Positions 7,322 to 14,729 of a stretch of DNA of 38,874 nucleotides are shown one piece after another. Source of the stretch: Bacteroidaceae bacterium (lineage in GTDB: Bacteria; Bacteroidota; Bacteroidia; Bacteroidales; Bacteroidaceae); assembly GCA_017470425.1 (NCBI GenBank), contig JAFUYT010000002.1, positions 1 through 38,874 of the forward strand. Reading direction: 5' to 3'. Numbering within the stretch: the stretch's first letter is position 1; every line of letters begins with the position of its first letter. The translations under genes and the position numbers were made by a program. The notes beneath the pieces are model-generated. The model had not been told where the DNA came from and did not search any database. It saw only the letters and a program-made list of their open reading frames with translations.

Positions 7322-9265
7322 TTATTCCATAATATACTTATCCAGTAACTTGACCACGCGCATGATCTCTGCCACATTCATGGCAAACGACATGGCGCCG
7401 CGGCCGTGGAAAGGCGGGTTGCCGTCGAAGACCTCGGGCAGTGTGCCGATGCAGTGGTAGAAGAGTTCCTCCTCGTAGCCCACGAGCTGGCGCTCCACGA
7501 AGCTGACGCGCGAGTAGCCGAAGACCTTCAGGCAAGCTTCGAGATAGAAACCGGCGAGCCAGGGCCATGCCGTACCCATGTGGTAAGCGTAGTCGCGCTG
7601 CACCTGCGGACCCACGTACATCGGGTTGTAGCCGCCGCTCTTGGGGGAGAGGGTGCGCAGACCCTTCGGCGTGAGCAGCTCCTTGGTGCACATATCGAGG
7701 ACGCCCTTCTTCTGCTTGGCATCCAGTGGCGAGTAGTCGAAGGCGCAGGCGAAGATCATGTTCGGGCGCACGCTCCAATCGACGTTGGTGCCATCGACGT
7801 AGTCGAGCAGGTAGCCGTAGTCGTTGAGAAACGTCTCCACGAAGCTCTTCTTCGTCTTCTCGGCCAGGCGCTCCAGCGGCTCGGCCTCGGCAGCGTCGAT
7901 CATCGTACGGCAGACGTTGGCGGAGAACATCAGGGCGTTGTACCACAGGGCGTTGAACTCCACGATGTAACCCGAACGGGGCACGATGGGGCGTCCGTTC
8001 TGGCTGGAGTTCATCCAGGTGATGGCCTTCTCGCGTCCGTTGCAATAGACGAGGCCGTTGTCGTGGATGTAGAAGTTGCCGTGCTTGCCGGCCAGGAGCC
8101 ACTCCATGATGTCGCGCAGCAGTTGGCCGTACTTCTTGATGCCTTTCTCCATGCCGACGAACTTGCAGTACTGCTGGATGCACCAGACGGCCCACAGGAG
8201 CACGTCGGGGTGTTCCATCTCATAGATGCGCACGCTGAGAGGCTTGCCGGCGATGAACTCGCGGATGCCTTTCTCGGCGGTCACCATGACCTTCTCGAAG
8301 TGATCCACCTCGTCGTTGGGCAGCGTCAGGCCGGGGAGGCTGATGAACATATCGCGGGCGCGGCACTTGAACCAGGGGTAGCCCGCGAGCACGTAGGTCT
8401 CGCCGTCGCGGTAGTTCAGGAACTGGTGGGCGCTGTTGACGAGGCAGTGGTAGAAGTTGTCGCGCGGGGTGCGGATCTTCACCTCGAAGTCGGCGAGCTC
8501 CTTCAGCTTCACGGGGTTGCACTCCTTGGTGCCGGCAGCGAAGACGATGCTCTCGCCTTTCTTGATGTCGAACTCGAAGTAGCCGGGGACGTAGAGATCC
8601 TCGTTGGAGGCGTAGCCGCGCTCCGTCTCCTTCGGGTAATCGACGCCGCGGTACCAGTCGGGGCGGAATACCCACTCGGCCTTCTTGTTCAGCTGCATGA
8701 ACAGCTCGGGGTAGCCGGGGTACATACAGGTCTTGATGCCGTTCTTCACCTCCTGGTAGTCGCGGTTGGCGCGCGGGTTCTCATGGGTGAACTCGCGGAC
8801 ACTGCGGAACGCCAGCCAGGGCTGCAGGCGCAGCGTGGTCTTGGAGTGGGCCTCGAGCAGTGTGTAGCGCACGAGCACGCGGTCCTCGAAGTGCTGGAAC
8901 ATCAGTTCCTTCTTGAGGATCACACCTCCGACCCGATAGAGGGTCGTGGGCACTTGCTGACAGTCGTACTCGCGGATGTACTTGTGGCCGCGGGGGCTGA
9001 AGTTGTCGCCTTGATACTTGTGGAGACCCAGGTTGAATTCGGCGCCATGCTGGATGACGGTGCAGTCGAGCGATGAAAGCAGCACGTGGTTCTCATCGTC
9101 GAGTTCCGGCACCGGCACCACGAGCAGCCCGTGGTACTTGCGCGTGTTGCAGTCCAGAATGGTCGAACACGAGTAAGCGCCAGAGCGGTTGCTGCGGAGC
9201 ACTTCCTTCTTCAGAGCTTCCTCCAGGTTTGTCATCAAGGTCTTGTCAAACTGTAAATAGCTCAT
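7322..9265 (-). CDS. Glycogen debranching enzyme (archaeal/GDE type)
   Basis: The 647-residue cytosolic protein has the GDE layout: an N-terminal beta-domain opening with SNRSGAYSCSTILDCNTRKYHGLL, and a C-terminal (alpha/alpha)6 domain starting near YPWFKCRARDMFISLPGL. That domain continues through YIHDNGLVYCN, TWMNS, FNALWYNAL and the closing YHMGTAWPWLAGFY. It would hydrolyse alpha-1,6 branches during glycogen turnover. It is first in the GDE-GT4-GH57 operon, which runs divergently from a Crp/Fnr regulator that might control it. Confidence 0.92.
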   Translation of the reverse strand: MSYLQFDKTLMTNLEEALKKEVLRSNRSGAYSCSTILDCNTRKYHGLLVVPVPELDDENHVLLSSLDCTVIQHGAEFNLGLHKYQGDNFSPRGHKYIREYDCQQVPTTLYRVGGVILKKELMFQHFEDRVLVRYTLLEAHSKTTLRLQPWLAFRSVREFTHENPRANRDYQEVKNGIKTCMYPGYPELFMQLNKKAEWVFRPDWYRGVDYPKETERGYASNEDLYVPGYFEFDIKKGESIVFAAGTKECNPVKLKELADFEVKIRTPRDNFYHCLVNSAHQFLNYRDGETYVLAGYPWFKCRARDMFISLPGLTLPNDEVDHFEKVMVTAEKGIREFIAGKPLSVRIYEMEHPDVLLWAVWCIQQYCKFVGMEKGIKKYGQLLRDIMEWLLAGKHGNFYIHDNGLVYCNGREKAITWMNSSQNGRPIVPRSGYIVEFNALWYNALMFSANVCRTMIDAAEAEPLERLAEKTKKSFVETFLNDYGYLLDYVDGTNVDWSVRPNMIFACAFDYSPLDAKQKKGVLDMCTKELLTPKGLRTLSPKSGGYNPMYVGPQVQRDYAYHMGTAWPWLAGFYLEACLKVFGYSRVSFVERQLVGYEEELFYHCIGTLPEVFDGNPPFHGRGAMSFAMNVAEIMRVVKLLDKYIME

Positions 9266-9347
9266 AAGTTAGTTTTGGTGGTTAGGTATCTGTTTTTTTT
9301 GTTCGATTTTAGGGGTGATAAGGCGTAGAAAAGCCTTAATTTGTCTC

Positions 9348-9355
9348 CAAAATTA
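9348..9355 (-). promoter_or_regulatory. -7 element for the glycogen operon
   Basis: On the minus strand the sequence reads TAATTTTG, a match to TAnnTTTG, 83 nt before the debranching enzyme start. No -33 TTG is present at 19-21 nt. The same hexanucleotide type drives the divergent crp-like gene. Confidence 0.5.
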
Positions 9356-9405
9356 GCAATTATTTGTCAACCTGTAAAATATTTCGGCTAAAAGTTTCTC
9401 GAAGA

Positions 9406-9437
9406 TTTGCCGAAATCGAAGAAAAAGCGTAATTTTG
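9406..9437 (+). promoter_or_regulatory. -33/-7 promoter of the Crp/Fnr gene
   Basis: TTTG at 9406-9409, a 20-nt spacer and TAATTTTG at 9430-9437 form a textbook Bacteroidota promoter. The start codon at 9469 leaves a leader of about 25 nt. Confidence 0.8.
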
Positions 9438-9468
9438 TGCCGTAAAACATAAAAACAGACACCCGACA

Positions 9469-10170
9469 ATGAGCCGAAAAAGCCTCAATCTGAAGAATTA
9501 TATGCCGCTGTTGGCGGAAATCACGCAAATCCTCACTCCCGAGGAATGCGAGCTTCTGGACCGCCACGCCACCGTGCACCTCTATAAGAAAAACGGATGT
9601 ATCTATGAGGCGGGCGAGGTACCTGCCTATCTCCATTGTCTGGTTGAGGGGAAGGTGAAGATCTGCAAGGAGGGTGTAGGCGGCCGCACACAGATTGTGC
9701 GCATCATCAAGCCCGTGGATTATTTCGGCTACCGTCCGGCGTTTGCGGGCGAGAAGTATGCCACGTCGGCGTTGGCTTTCGAGCCCAGTGTCATCGTGAG
9801 GATCCCCATCGGCACCATCATGCGTCTGCTCATGGAGAATGCCCGTCTGGGACTGTTCTTCATCGAACGGCTGGCTACCGACCTGGGGCAGGCGGATGCG
9901 CGCACCGTGAACCTCACGCAGAAGCACATCCGTGGGCGACTGGCAGAGGCTCTGCTGCTCCTGCGCGACCGCTACGGGCTGGAAGAGGATGCTTCCACGC
10001 TTAGCATCTACCTCAGTCGCGAGGACCTGGCCAACCTCTCCAACATGACCACCGCCAATGCCATCCGCACCCTCTCCGCCTTTGCCAACGAGAAACTCTT
10101 AGCGGTTGATGGACGCAAGATCAAGTTGATAGACGTTGCGCGACTGGAGAAAATCAGCCGGATGGGCTGA
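9469..10170 (+). CDS. Crp/Fnr-family transcriptional regulator
   Basis: The 233-residue protein has an N-terminal cyclic-nucleotide-binding-type beta-barrel (YEAGEVPAYLHCLVEGKVKICKE, then DYFGYRPAF) and a long dimer helix. A C-terminal winged helix-turn-helix follows, with recognition around YLSREDLANLSNMTTANAIR and the wing DGRKIKLID. There is no Cys cluster typical of oxygen-sensing Fnr. The effector cannot be told from sequence. Its back-to-back position with the glycogen operon suggests carbon-linked control of those genes, but this is inference. It converges with the lipid kinase gene, whose stop is 29 nt away. Confidence 0.9.
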   Translation: MSRKSLNLKNYMPLLAEITQILTPEECELLDRHATVHLYKKNGCIYEAGEVPAYLHCLVEGKVKICKEGVGGRTQIVRIIKPVDYFGYRPAFAGEKYATSALAFEPSVIVRIPIGTIMRLLMENARLGLFFIERLATDLGQADARTVNLTQKHIRGRLAEALLLLRDRYGLEEDASTLSIYLSREDLANLSNMTTANAIRTLSAFANEKLLAVDGRKIKLIDVARLEKISRMG

Positions 10171-10199
10171 TGGCAGCAGGAAGAGTCAAGGAGGGATTA

Positions 10200-11252
10200 T
10201 CAGGGAATGATGAACTGGATGTGCTCGGGCAGCAGGCCGATTTCGAGCGGGGCGTGTGCGGAGTCGAGCACGAGGCCATCGACGCTGACGGCGCTGTTCG
10301 ATATATCCTCGAAGCGGATGCGGCGCGTGGTGCGGTACGGGCGCACTTTCTCATGGTTCAGGAACTGACCCGTGAACAGCAGTCGGATGCCCTCCATGAG
10401 TTGCAGGACGGCGGGTTGTGAGACGATGCTCACGTCGAGGCTCCCATTGTAGGGCACTGCGCTGGGCGTCTGCCCATAGCCGCGGCAGTTCCCCACGCAG
10501 ACATTCATCACTCGCTGGTCAATCGTGTCTTCGTTGACGCGGAGACGGACGTGCTGCTCCATGCGCTGGAACAGCAGGAGCACCATGCTGGCGAAGTAGG
10601 AGAGGGTGGCCAGACCGAGCACGCGGCGTGTCTTGTAGCGCAGACGCATAATGTTCGCGGCCAGACCGATGTTCACGCAGTTCAGGAAGAAGCGCTGCTG
10701 GAGGGGGAGCTCGGCGGACGAACCGCCGGGAATGGAGCCGAGGGGGGATGGGGTGGGGCTGGGGGCAGGTGACTCGGCATAGCGGAGGTAGCCGACATCG
10801 ACGGCGCGGAGGCGGTGGGCGATGAGGGCGCGGAGGGTGGCTTCATCGTCGTCCTCGCTGAAGCCCCAATAGGTGGCGAAGTCATTGCCGCGGCCGTTGG
10901 GAATCAGTCCGATGGCCACGCGGCGCCGCACCTCGTCCCCAAGCGACAGCATCCCGTTGAGGGCTCTGTTGAGTGCCGAGTCGCCACCTACGATGATGAG
11001 TGTCTCGTAGCCGTTCTGGCAGAGCATCTTTGCCAGACGCTCCACGCTGTCTGCCCCCTCGCTCTGCACGAAGTCGTAGGCGACCCCATACTGGTCGAGC
11101 AGTTCCTTGATACGTTCCCAGCGCTTCTGCGAACGATGTACGCCCTGCTTCGGACAATAGATGATGGCCCAGCGTGAAGTGGAAGACCCGCCTCCCCGCT
11201 CCTCCCTTGTAGGGAGGAGAGTAGTTACTTGTGCAAATTGGCTATTATCCAT
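10200..11252 (-). CDS. Diacylglycerol/lipid kinase-like protein
   Basis: The 350-residue protein belongs to the DAGK catalytic superfamily (lipid or sphingoid-base kinases). IIVGGDSALNRALNG (87-100) is the GGDGT-type ATP loop with Ser in place of the Gly after Asp. IPNGRGNDFA (117-126) is the second nucleotide motif. The N-terminus (1-26, including LLPTREERGGGSS) is not family sequence: it is translated from the hairpin arm and core of a palindromic element that also supplies the start codon. A second low-complexity insert (about 160-185, ESPAPSPTPSPLGS) is encoded by a GC-rich stretch at about 10690-10775. It is last in an operon after miaA; gap 27 nt. Confidence 0.85.
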   Translation of the reverse strand: MDNSQFAQVTTLLPTREERGGGSSTSRWAIIYCPKQGVHRSQKRWERIKELLDQYGVAYDFVQSEGADSVERLAKMLCQNGYETLIIVGGDSALNRALNGMLSLGDEVRRRVAIGLIPNGRGNDFATYWGFSEDDDEATLRALIAHRLRAVDVGYLRYAESPAPSPTPSPLGSIPGGSSAELPLQQRFFLNCVNIGLAANIMRLRYKTRRVLGLATLSYFASMVLLLFQRMEQHVRLRVNEDTIDQRVMNVCVGNCRGYGQTPSAVPYNGSLDVSIVSQPAVLQLMEGIRLLFTGQFLNHEKVRPYRTTRRIRFEDISNSAVSVDGLVLDSAHAPLEIGLLPEHIQFIIP

Positions 11253-11319
11253 ATAAGAAAAACATTACTTTGAAGGTAATTACTCCCCTCCCTCACAGGG
11301 AGGGGTAGGGGGGAGGGTC
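11185..11319 (-). mobile_element. Composite palindromic element, copy 1 (miaA/lipid kinase junction)
   Basis: The 135-bp unit is bounded by GACCC and GGGTC. Arm 1 (11285-11305) is a 9-bp hairpin CCCCTCCCT-cac-AGGGAGGGG; arm 2 (11199-11219) is a 9-bp hairpin CTCCTCCCT-tgt-AGGGAGGAG in opposite orientation. The AT-rich core (about 11220-11280) contains, on the minus strand, TTACCTTCAAAGTAAT, which matches the core of copy 2. The miaA stop codon lies at one arm, and the start codon and leader of the lipid kinase lie in the core and other arm. No transposase is present; a MITE- or REP-like nature is inferred. Confidence 0.65.
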
Positions 11320-12278
11320 TGTATGATTTCTTGGACAATGAGGTCCTTGGGTCGCGTGGCATCTATCCAATGGATCTCGACGCCGCGGCGCTCCATGCCC
11401 CGGAAGTAGGTCATTTGGCGCTTGGCGAACTGGTGGATGGCGATTTCGAGTTGGCGCACCATCTCGTCGTAGGTGAGCTCGCCGGTGAGGTAGAGCGTCA
11501 GGTAGCGGTATTCGAGGCCGTAGCTGATGAGTGCTTCAGCAGGGATGCCGCTGTCGAGCAGGCGCTGCACTTCCTCGAGCATGCCTTCGGCGAGACGCTT
11601 ATGGAGCCGCGCCGTGATGCGCTTGCGGCGCAGCTCACGGGGGATATCGAGCCCGAAGGTCTGCGAGCTGATGTCGGGGAAGGGCTGTGTCTCGTCGATG
11701 TGGTGCTCGCGGTAGTACTCCTCGATCTCGATGGCTCGGATGGCGCGGCGGGCAGTATCTACGTCCGTCGTGTTGTGGAGGCGTTTGTAGGTGGCCAGCA
11801 GCGCCGTCAGTTCCTCCAGCGACTTGCCCTCCAGACGCTCGCGCAATGCGGCGTTCACGGGCACCTCCACCAGTTTGTAGGCACGCAGCACACTCTCGAT
11901 GTACAGCCCCGTGCCGCCGCAGAGGATTGTCTTACGTGCGCGCGAACATATATTATTATATGCGCGAAGGAAGTCACGCTGGAATTCAAAGACCGAGTAC
12001 TTGGTGCCAGCGTCGGCGATGTCGATGAGGTGGTAGGGAATGTGGATGGGTTCTTGGACAATGCAAGCGGCAGAGCCGAGCGCAGGGCGAGCGGTGAGTG
12101 GTTCATGAACCGTATAGTCCGACAGATCCTTGCCTGTGCCGATGTCCATTCCGCGGAACACCTGACGCGAGTCGGCGCTGATGATCTCAGCGTCGCCGAG
12201 CCGTGCCGCCAGCAGCGTAGCCACTGCTGTCTTACCGCAGGCGGTTGGTCCCAGAATGGTAATCATCGGACAACTCAT
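11280..12278 (-). CDS. miaA: tRNA dimethylallyltransferase
   Basis: The 332-residue enzyme adds a dimethylallyl group to A37 of tRNAs that read U-starting codons. The P-loop is GPTACGKT (10-17); IISADSRQVFRGMDIGTGK is the tRNA/acceptor motif. A short extra segment (HEPLTARPALGSAACIVQ) precedes IPYHLIDI. The last dozen residues, TLPPTPPCEGGE, are translated from a hairpin arm of the composite element and end at its edge. The ATG at 12278 is chosen; 12266 is equally possible. The start abuts a 7-bp repeat array that fills the whole gap to the upstream gene. Confidence 0.94.
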   Translation of the reverse strand: MSCPMITILGPTACGKTAVATLLAARLGDAEIISADSRQVFRGMDIGTGKDLSDYTVHEPLTARPALGSAACIVQEPIHIPYHLIDIADAGTKYSVFEFQRDFLRAYNNICSRARKTILCGGTGLYIESVLRAYKLVEVPVNAALRERLEGKSLEELTALLATYKRLHNTTDVDTARRAIRAIEIEEYYREHHIDETQPFPDISSQTFGLDIPRELRRKRITARLHKRLAEGMLEEVQRLLDSGIPAEALISYGLEYRYLTLYLTGELTYDEMVRQLEIAIHQFAKRQMTYFRGMERRGVEIHWIDATRPKDLIVQEIIQTLPPTPPCEGGE

Positions 12279-12283
12279 AACTA

Positions 12284-12367
12284 TCAACTGTCAACTATCA
12301 ACTGTCAACTATCAACTATTAACTGTCAACTATCAACTGTCAACTATCAACTGTCAATTTTCAATTC
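12284..12367 (-). repeat. 7-bp tandem repeat array, 12 units
   Basis: Twelve contiguous heptamers: ten of TCAACTG/TCAACTA (one TTAACTG), then TCAATTT and TCAATTC. On the minus strand the units read YAGTTGA. The stop codon TGA (12363-12361) of the upstream NPCBM gene is in the first unit, and miaA begins 6 nt after the last. Because the period is 7, stop codons appear in all three frames. Confidence 0.92.
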
Positions 12368-14607
12368 CCCTTCTTTCTCACCTTCATGTCGTAAAGCACA
12401 TACTGCCCTGAGCGGACGTCGCCGCACTCGAGCCAGAACATGAGCTGGTGGCATTTGCGGATGGGTACGGTATAGGTGGTGGGCTTCATCTCGTTAGAGA
12501 CCATAAATTCACCGACTTTCACCTGATCGGCGAAGACGTCGAGGCGCACGGGAGGTGCCTTGCCATCGCCGAAGAGGTCGGTGCCAGGATCTACGTAAGG
12601 CTGCTTACAGGCGACGGTGAACGTACATTCATCGTATTCGCCATAGGGGTTGAAGGCTGCTGCCGACGACTGCTTGCCACCACCGCTGAAGAGGGAGAGG
12701 AGGCCACCAGTGAGGGGGCCGGAGACACCGCCGGTCGTGCCCGTGTGGGCACTCACGTCGCTGCCGGAGACGCTGGAGCCGACGCCCGTGAGGAACATGA
12801 AGACAGCACCCATGGGTGTGATGTTCTCCAAGGCGGGCGGAATGTTGGTCTCGAGCATGACGCCCTTGTAGATCTTCGTGCCGTCGTGCATCTGGAAATA
12901 GCGACGCTGCGAGCCACCGTTCTGAAAGCAGTCGTTGAAGTCGAAGTTGGTGAGTACACTCAGGTAGCGCCCTACATAGTGGTAGTAGGGAGCCTTGCAG
13001 AGGTCAATGAGGTCGGCCTCGGGCGGACACTCGGGCTTGGGGTGCTGGAAGAGGTCGTTCTCGACCACCTCGCCGCGATAGAGCACCACGTCGCCGATGC
13101 CGAAGTAGCTGTCCCGCTGCTGCATGTTGCCGGGCTTGGCGAAGGTGAGCGTACGGCATTTGTTGAGGGGGATGGTGAAGCGCTGGTTGGGCCAGGTGAC
13201 GTGGATGACGGTGTCGAGCACAACCTTGCCGTCGCAGTAGATGCGGATGTCATCGTCGCACTGGGTGCGGCGCTTGGTGAGGGCACCTACGGTGAAGGTC
13301 ATGTAGTCGAACTCTCCTGCGAGGTCATATTTATAGTATGCGGAGATGTTATCGTCGAAGAGCGTCTTGCCGCTCGTCAAGATGAAGCCTTCGGAGAACT
13401 GCTCGCCACCCATCGAGAAGGTGATGTAGTCGCTCTCCCCGTCGAAGACGGAGTTCTCGAAGGAGGCCATGCCCTGCACGGAGTAGGGCTTGATGTTGGA
13501 GACGAGTTTGCAGACGTCGGGCAACTTGGAGAGCCGCCCCTTGGAAGCGTTGATGACGCCCGCCGTGGGCAGTGCTGCGGTGTAGCTGGGCGGGTAGGCG
13601 AAGATGTTGACACATGCGAAGCGGATGCCGCCCAGGATGCGGCTGTCCTCATCGATGCTGTGGAAGGAAATCTTGTTGACACCGGCCACGTCGAGCACCA
13701 CCTGCTCGGCGAGGTCTTGCTGCGTGAGGCGCTTCTCATAGATAATCTTGCCGTCGGCTTTCACGGTGAGCCAGCCTGTGGCGGCACTGGCCTGGTTGTC
13801 GCCGGGGCCAATGATGAAGGAGACCTTATCGTATTTCTTCTGCAACCAGAAGTAGGCCCATGCCTCATTGTTGCCGGCGAGGGCCTGGTCGGCAGTAAAC
13901 TGCAGGCCAGTCTTGTACTCCACACGGTTGATGCTGAAGCTCTCTTCCTTACGGATACCTTTGACGTCGGTGCGTTTGGTGATGGGGTGTACCCATCCGG
14001 AGTGGCGGATGAAGTGGGGCCACAACTGTCCTACGAGCTGCACGCGTCCGTTGGAGGGGATGCTGCGTAGCGGATCGCCGCTGGGCTTATAGGGCTGTCC
14101 AGCCTTCCACAGCTTGACGGAGCCGAGGGCCAGGTTCGTCTCGCCCTTGGGAATATCGAAGCGTAGCTGGCGGGCACCCTTGATGTCTGCTACCACCTCC
14201 TGCGGTGCGTCGTGGTTCCAGATGACTTTATCGACGATTCGTTTGCCGTCGGCCTTCAGGGTAAAGATGCAGTTGTGCTCGTCGGAGGCGGAATTGGGTG
14301 AGTCGGGTCCCACGACAAAGCTGATCTTCTCGTAGCCCGCAGGGATGTCGAAGACGGCGTAGCCCGGTGTGTTGCTGCTGATGAGTCCGCCGCGGCCGGA
14401 GCTAAGCGTGAAGCCACCTTTATATTTATAGATGGCAATCTCCATCACACCGTCGCCCTTGGTGGGGTAGGCCCGGTAGCCGCGCTCCTCAGTGGGCTTA
14501 AAGGCGTCGGTGAGGTAGGTCTGTGCTTGTGCGGCCAGCGTCGTCAGCAGACACAGGGCTACGAGTGTTATTTGGGTGCCAGTTTTCAGTAAATGATTCG
14601 TAGTCAT
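12361..14607 (-). CDS. Secreted protein of four NPCBM-like modules
   Basis: The 748-residue protein has a signal peptide ending LAAQAQ, so it is exported to the periplasm or surface. Four divergent copies of one beta-sandwich pattern follow: about 60-168 (KISFVVGP, LKADGKRIVD), 232-337 (KVSFIIGPGD, VKADGKIIYE), 405-515 (YMTFTVGAL, IYCDGKVVLD) and 575-745 (CTFTVACK, VFADQVKVGE). This core (F-x-V-G-P then ADGK-I) resembles the NPCBM fold, a putative carbohydrate-binding module. The fourth copy has a Gly/Ser insert at about 606-655. No catalytic domain is visible. It is divergent from the 14730 operon and upstream of miaA. The NPCBM assignment is by pattern only. Confidence 0.65.
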   Translation of the reverse strand: MTTNHLLKTGTQITLVALCLLTTLAAQAQTYLTDAFKPTEERGYRAYPTKGDGVMEIAIYKYKGGFTLSSGRGGLISSNTPGYAVFDIPAGYEKISFVVGPDSPNSASDEHNCIFTLKADGKRIVDKVIWNHDAPQEVVADIKGARQLRFDIPKGETNLALGSVKLWKAGQPYKPSGDPLRSIPSNGRVQLVGQLWPHFIRHSGWVHPITKRTDVKGIRKEESFSINRVEYKTGLQFTADQALAGNNEAWAYFWLQKKYDKVSFIIGPGDNQASAATGWLTVKADGKIIYEKRLTQQDLAEQVVLDVAGVNKISFHSIDEDSRILGGIRFACVNIFAYPPSYTAALPTAGVINASKGRLSKLPDVCKLVSNIKPYSVQGMASFENSVFDGESDYITFSMGGEQFSEGFILTSGKTLFDDNISAYYKYDLAGEFDYMTFTVGALTKRRTQCDDDIRIYCDGKVVLDTVIHVTWPNQRFTIPLNKCRTLTFAKPGNMQQRDSYFGIGDVVLYRGEVVENDLFQHPKPECPPEADLIDLCKAPYYHYVGRYLSVLTNFDFNDCFQNGGSQRRYFQMHDGTKIYKGVMLETNIPPALENITPMGAVFMFLTGVGSSVSGSDVSAHTGTTGGVSGPLTGGLLSLFSGGGKQSSAAAFNPYGEYDECTFTVACKQPYVDPGTDLFGDGKAPPVRLDVFADQVKVGEFMVSNEMKPTTYTVPIRKCHQLMFWLECGDVRSGQYVLYDMKVRKKGN

Positions 14608-14632
14608 GGCTCGTTTTGAGTTTATCTGTGCG

Positions 14633-14640
14633 CAAATGTA
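14633..14640 (-). promoter_or_regulatory. -7 element of the NPCBM-miaA-lipid kinase operon
   Basis: The minus strand reads TACATTTG, 26 nt before the ATG at 14607. No good -33 element is visible at 20 nt. Confidence 0.55.
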
Positions 14641-14663
14641 CAAAAAAAATCGATGTGAGATGC

Positions 14664-14691
14664 TTGTTTCATGAAAAAATCACTATCTTTG
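14664..14691 (+). promoter_or_regulatory. Promoter of the MORN/Sel1/SH3b operon
   Basis: TATCTTTG at 14684-14691 matches TAnnTTTG. A TTG at 14664-14666 gives a short 17-nt spacer. It lies about 45 nt from the divergent NPCBM promoter, so both units could share regulators. Confidence 0.6.
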
Positions 14692-14729
14692 CCACAAAAT
14701 CATCATTTACCTGATAAAACCGACAAACT

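Noticed and set aside
7406-9076. A 556-codon plus-strand frame opposite the debranching enzyme
   Set aside because: It is an antisense shadow of a well-supported gene with compositional bias and no motifs. The same applies to 12448-14070 (+), 3060-4361 (-), 11331-12443 (+) and 32920-34518 (-).
12284-12367. CRISPR array
   Set aside because: Units are 7 bp with no spacers between them, and no cas genes are present.
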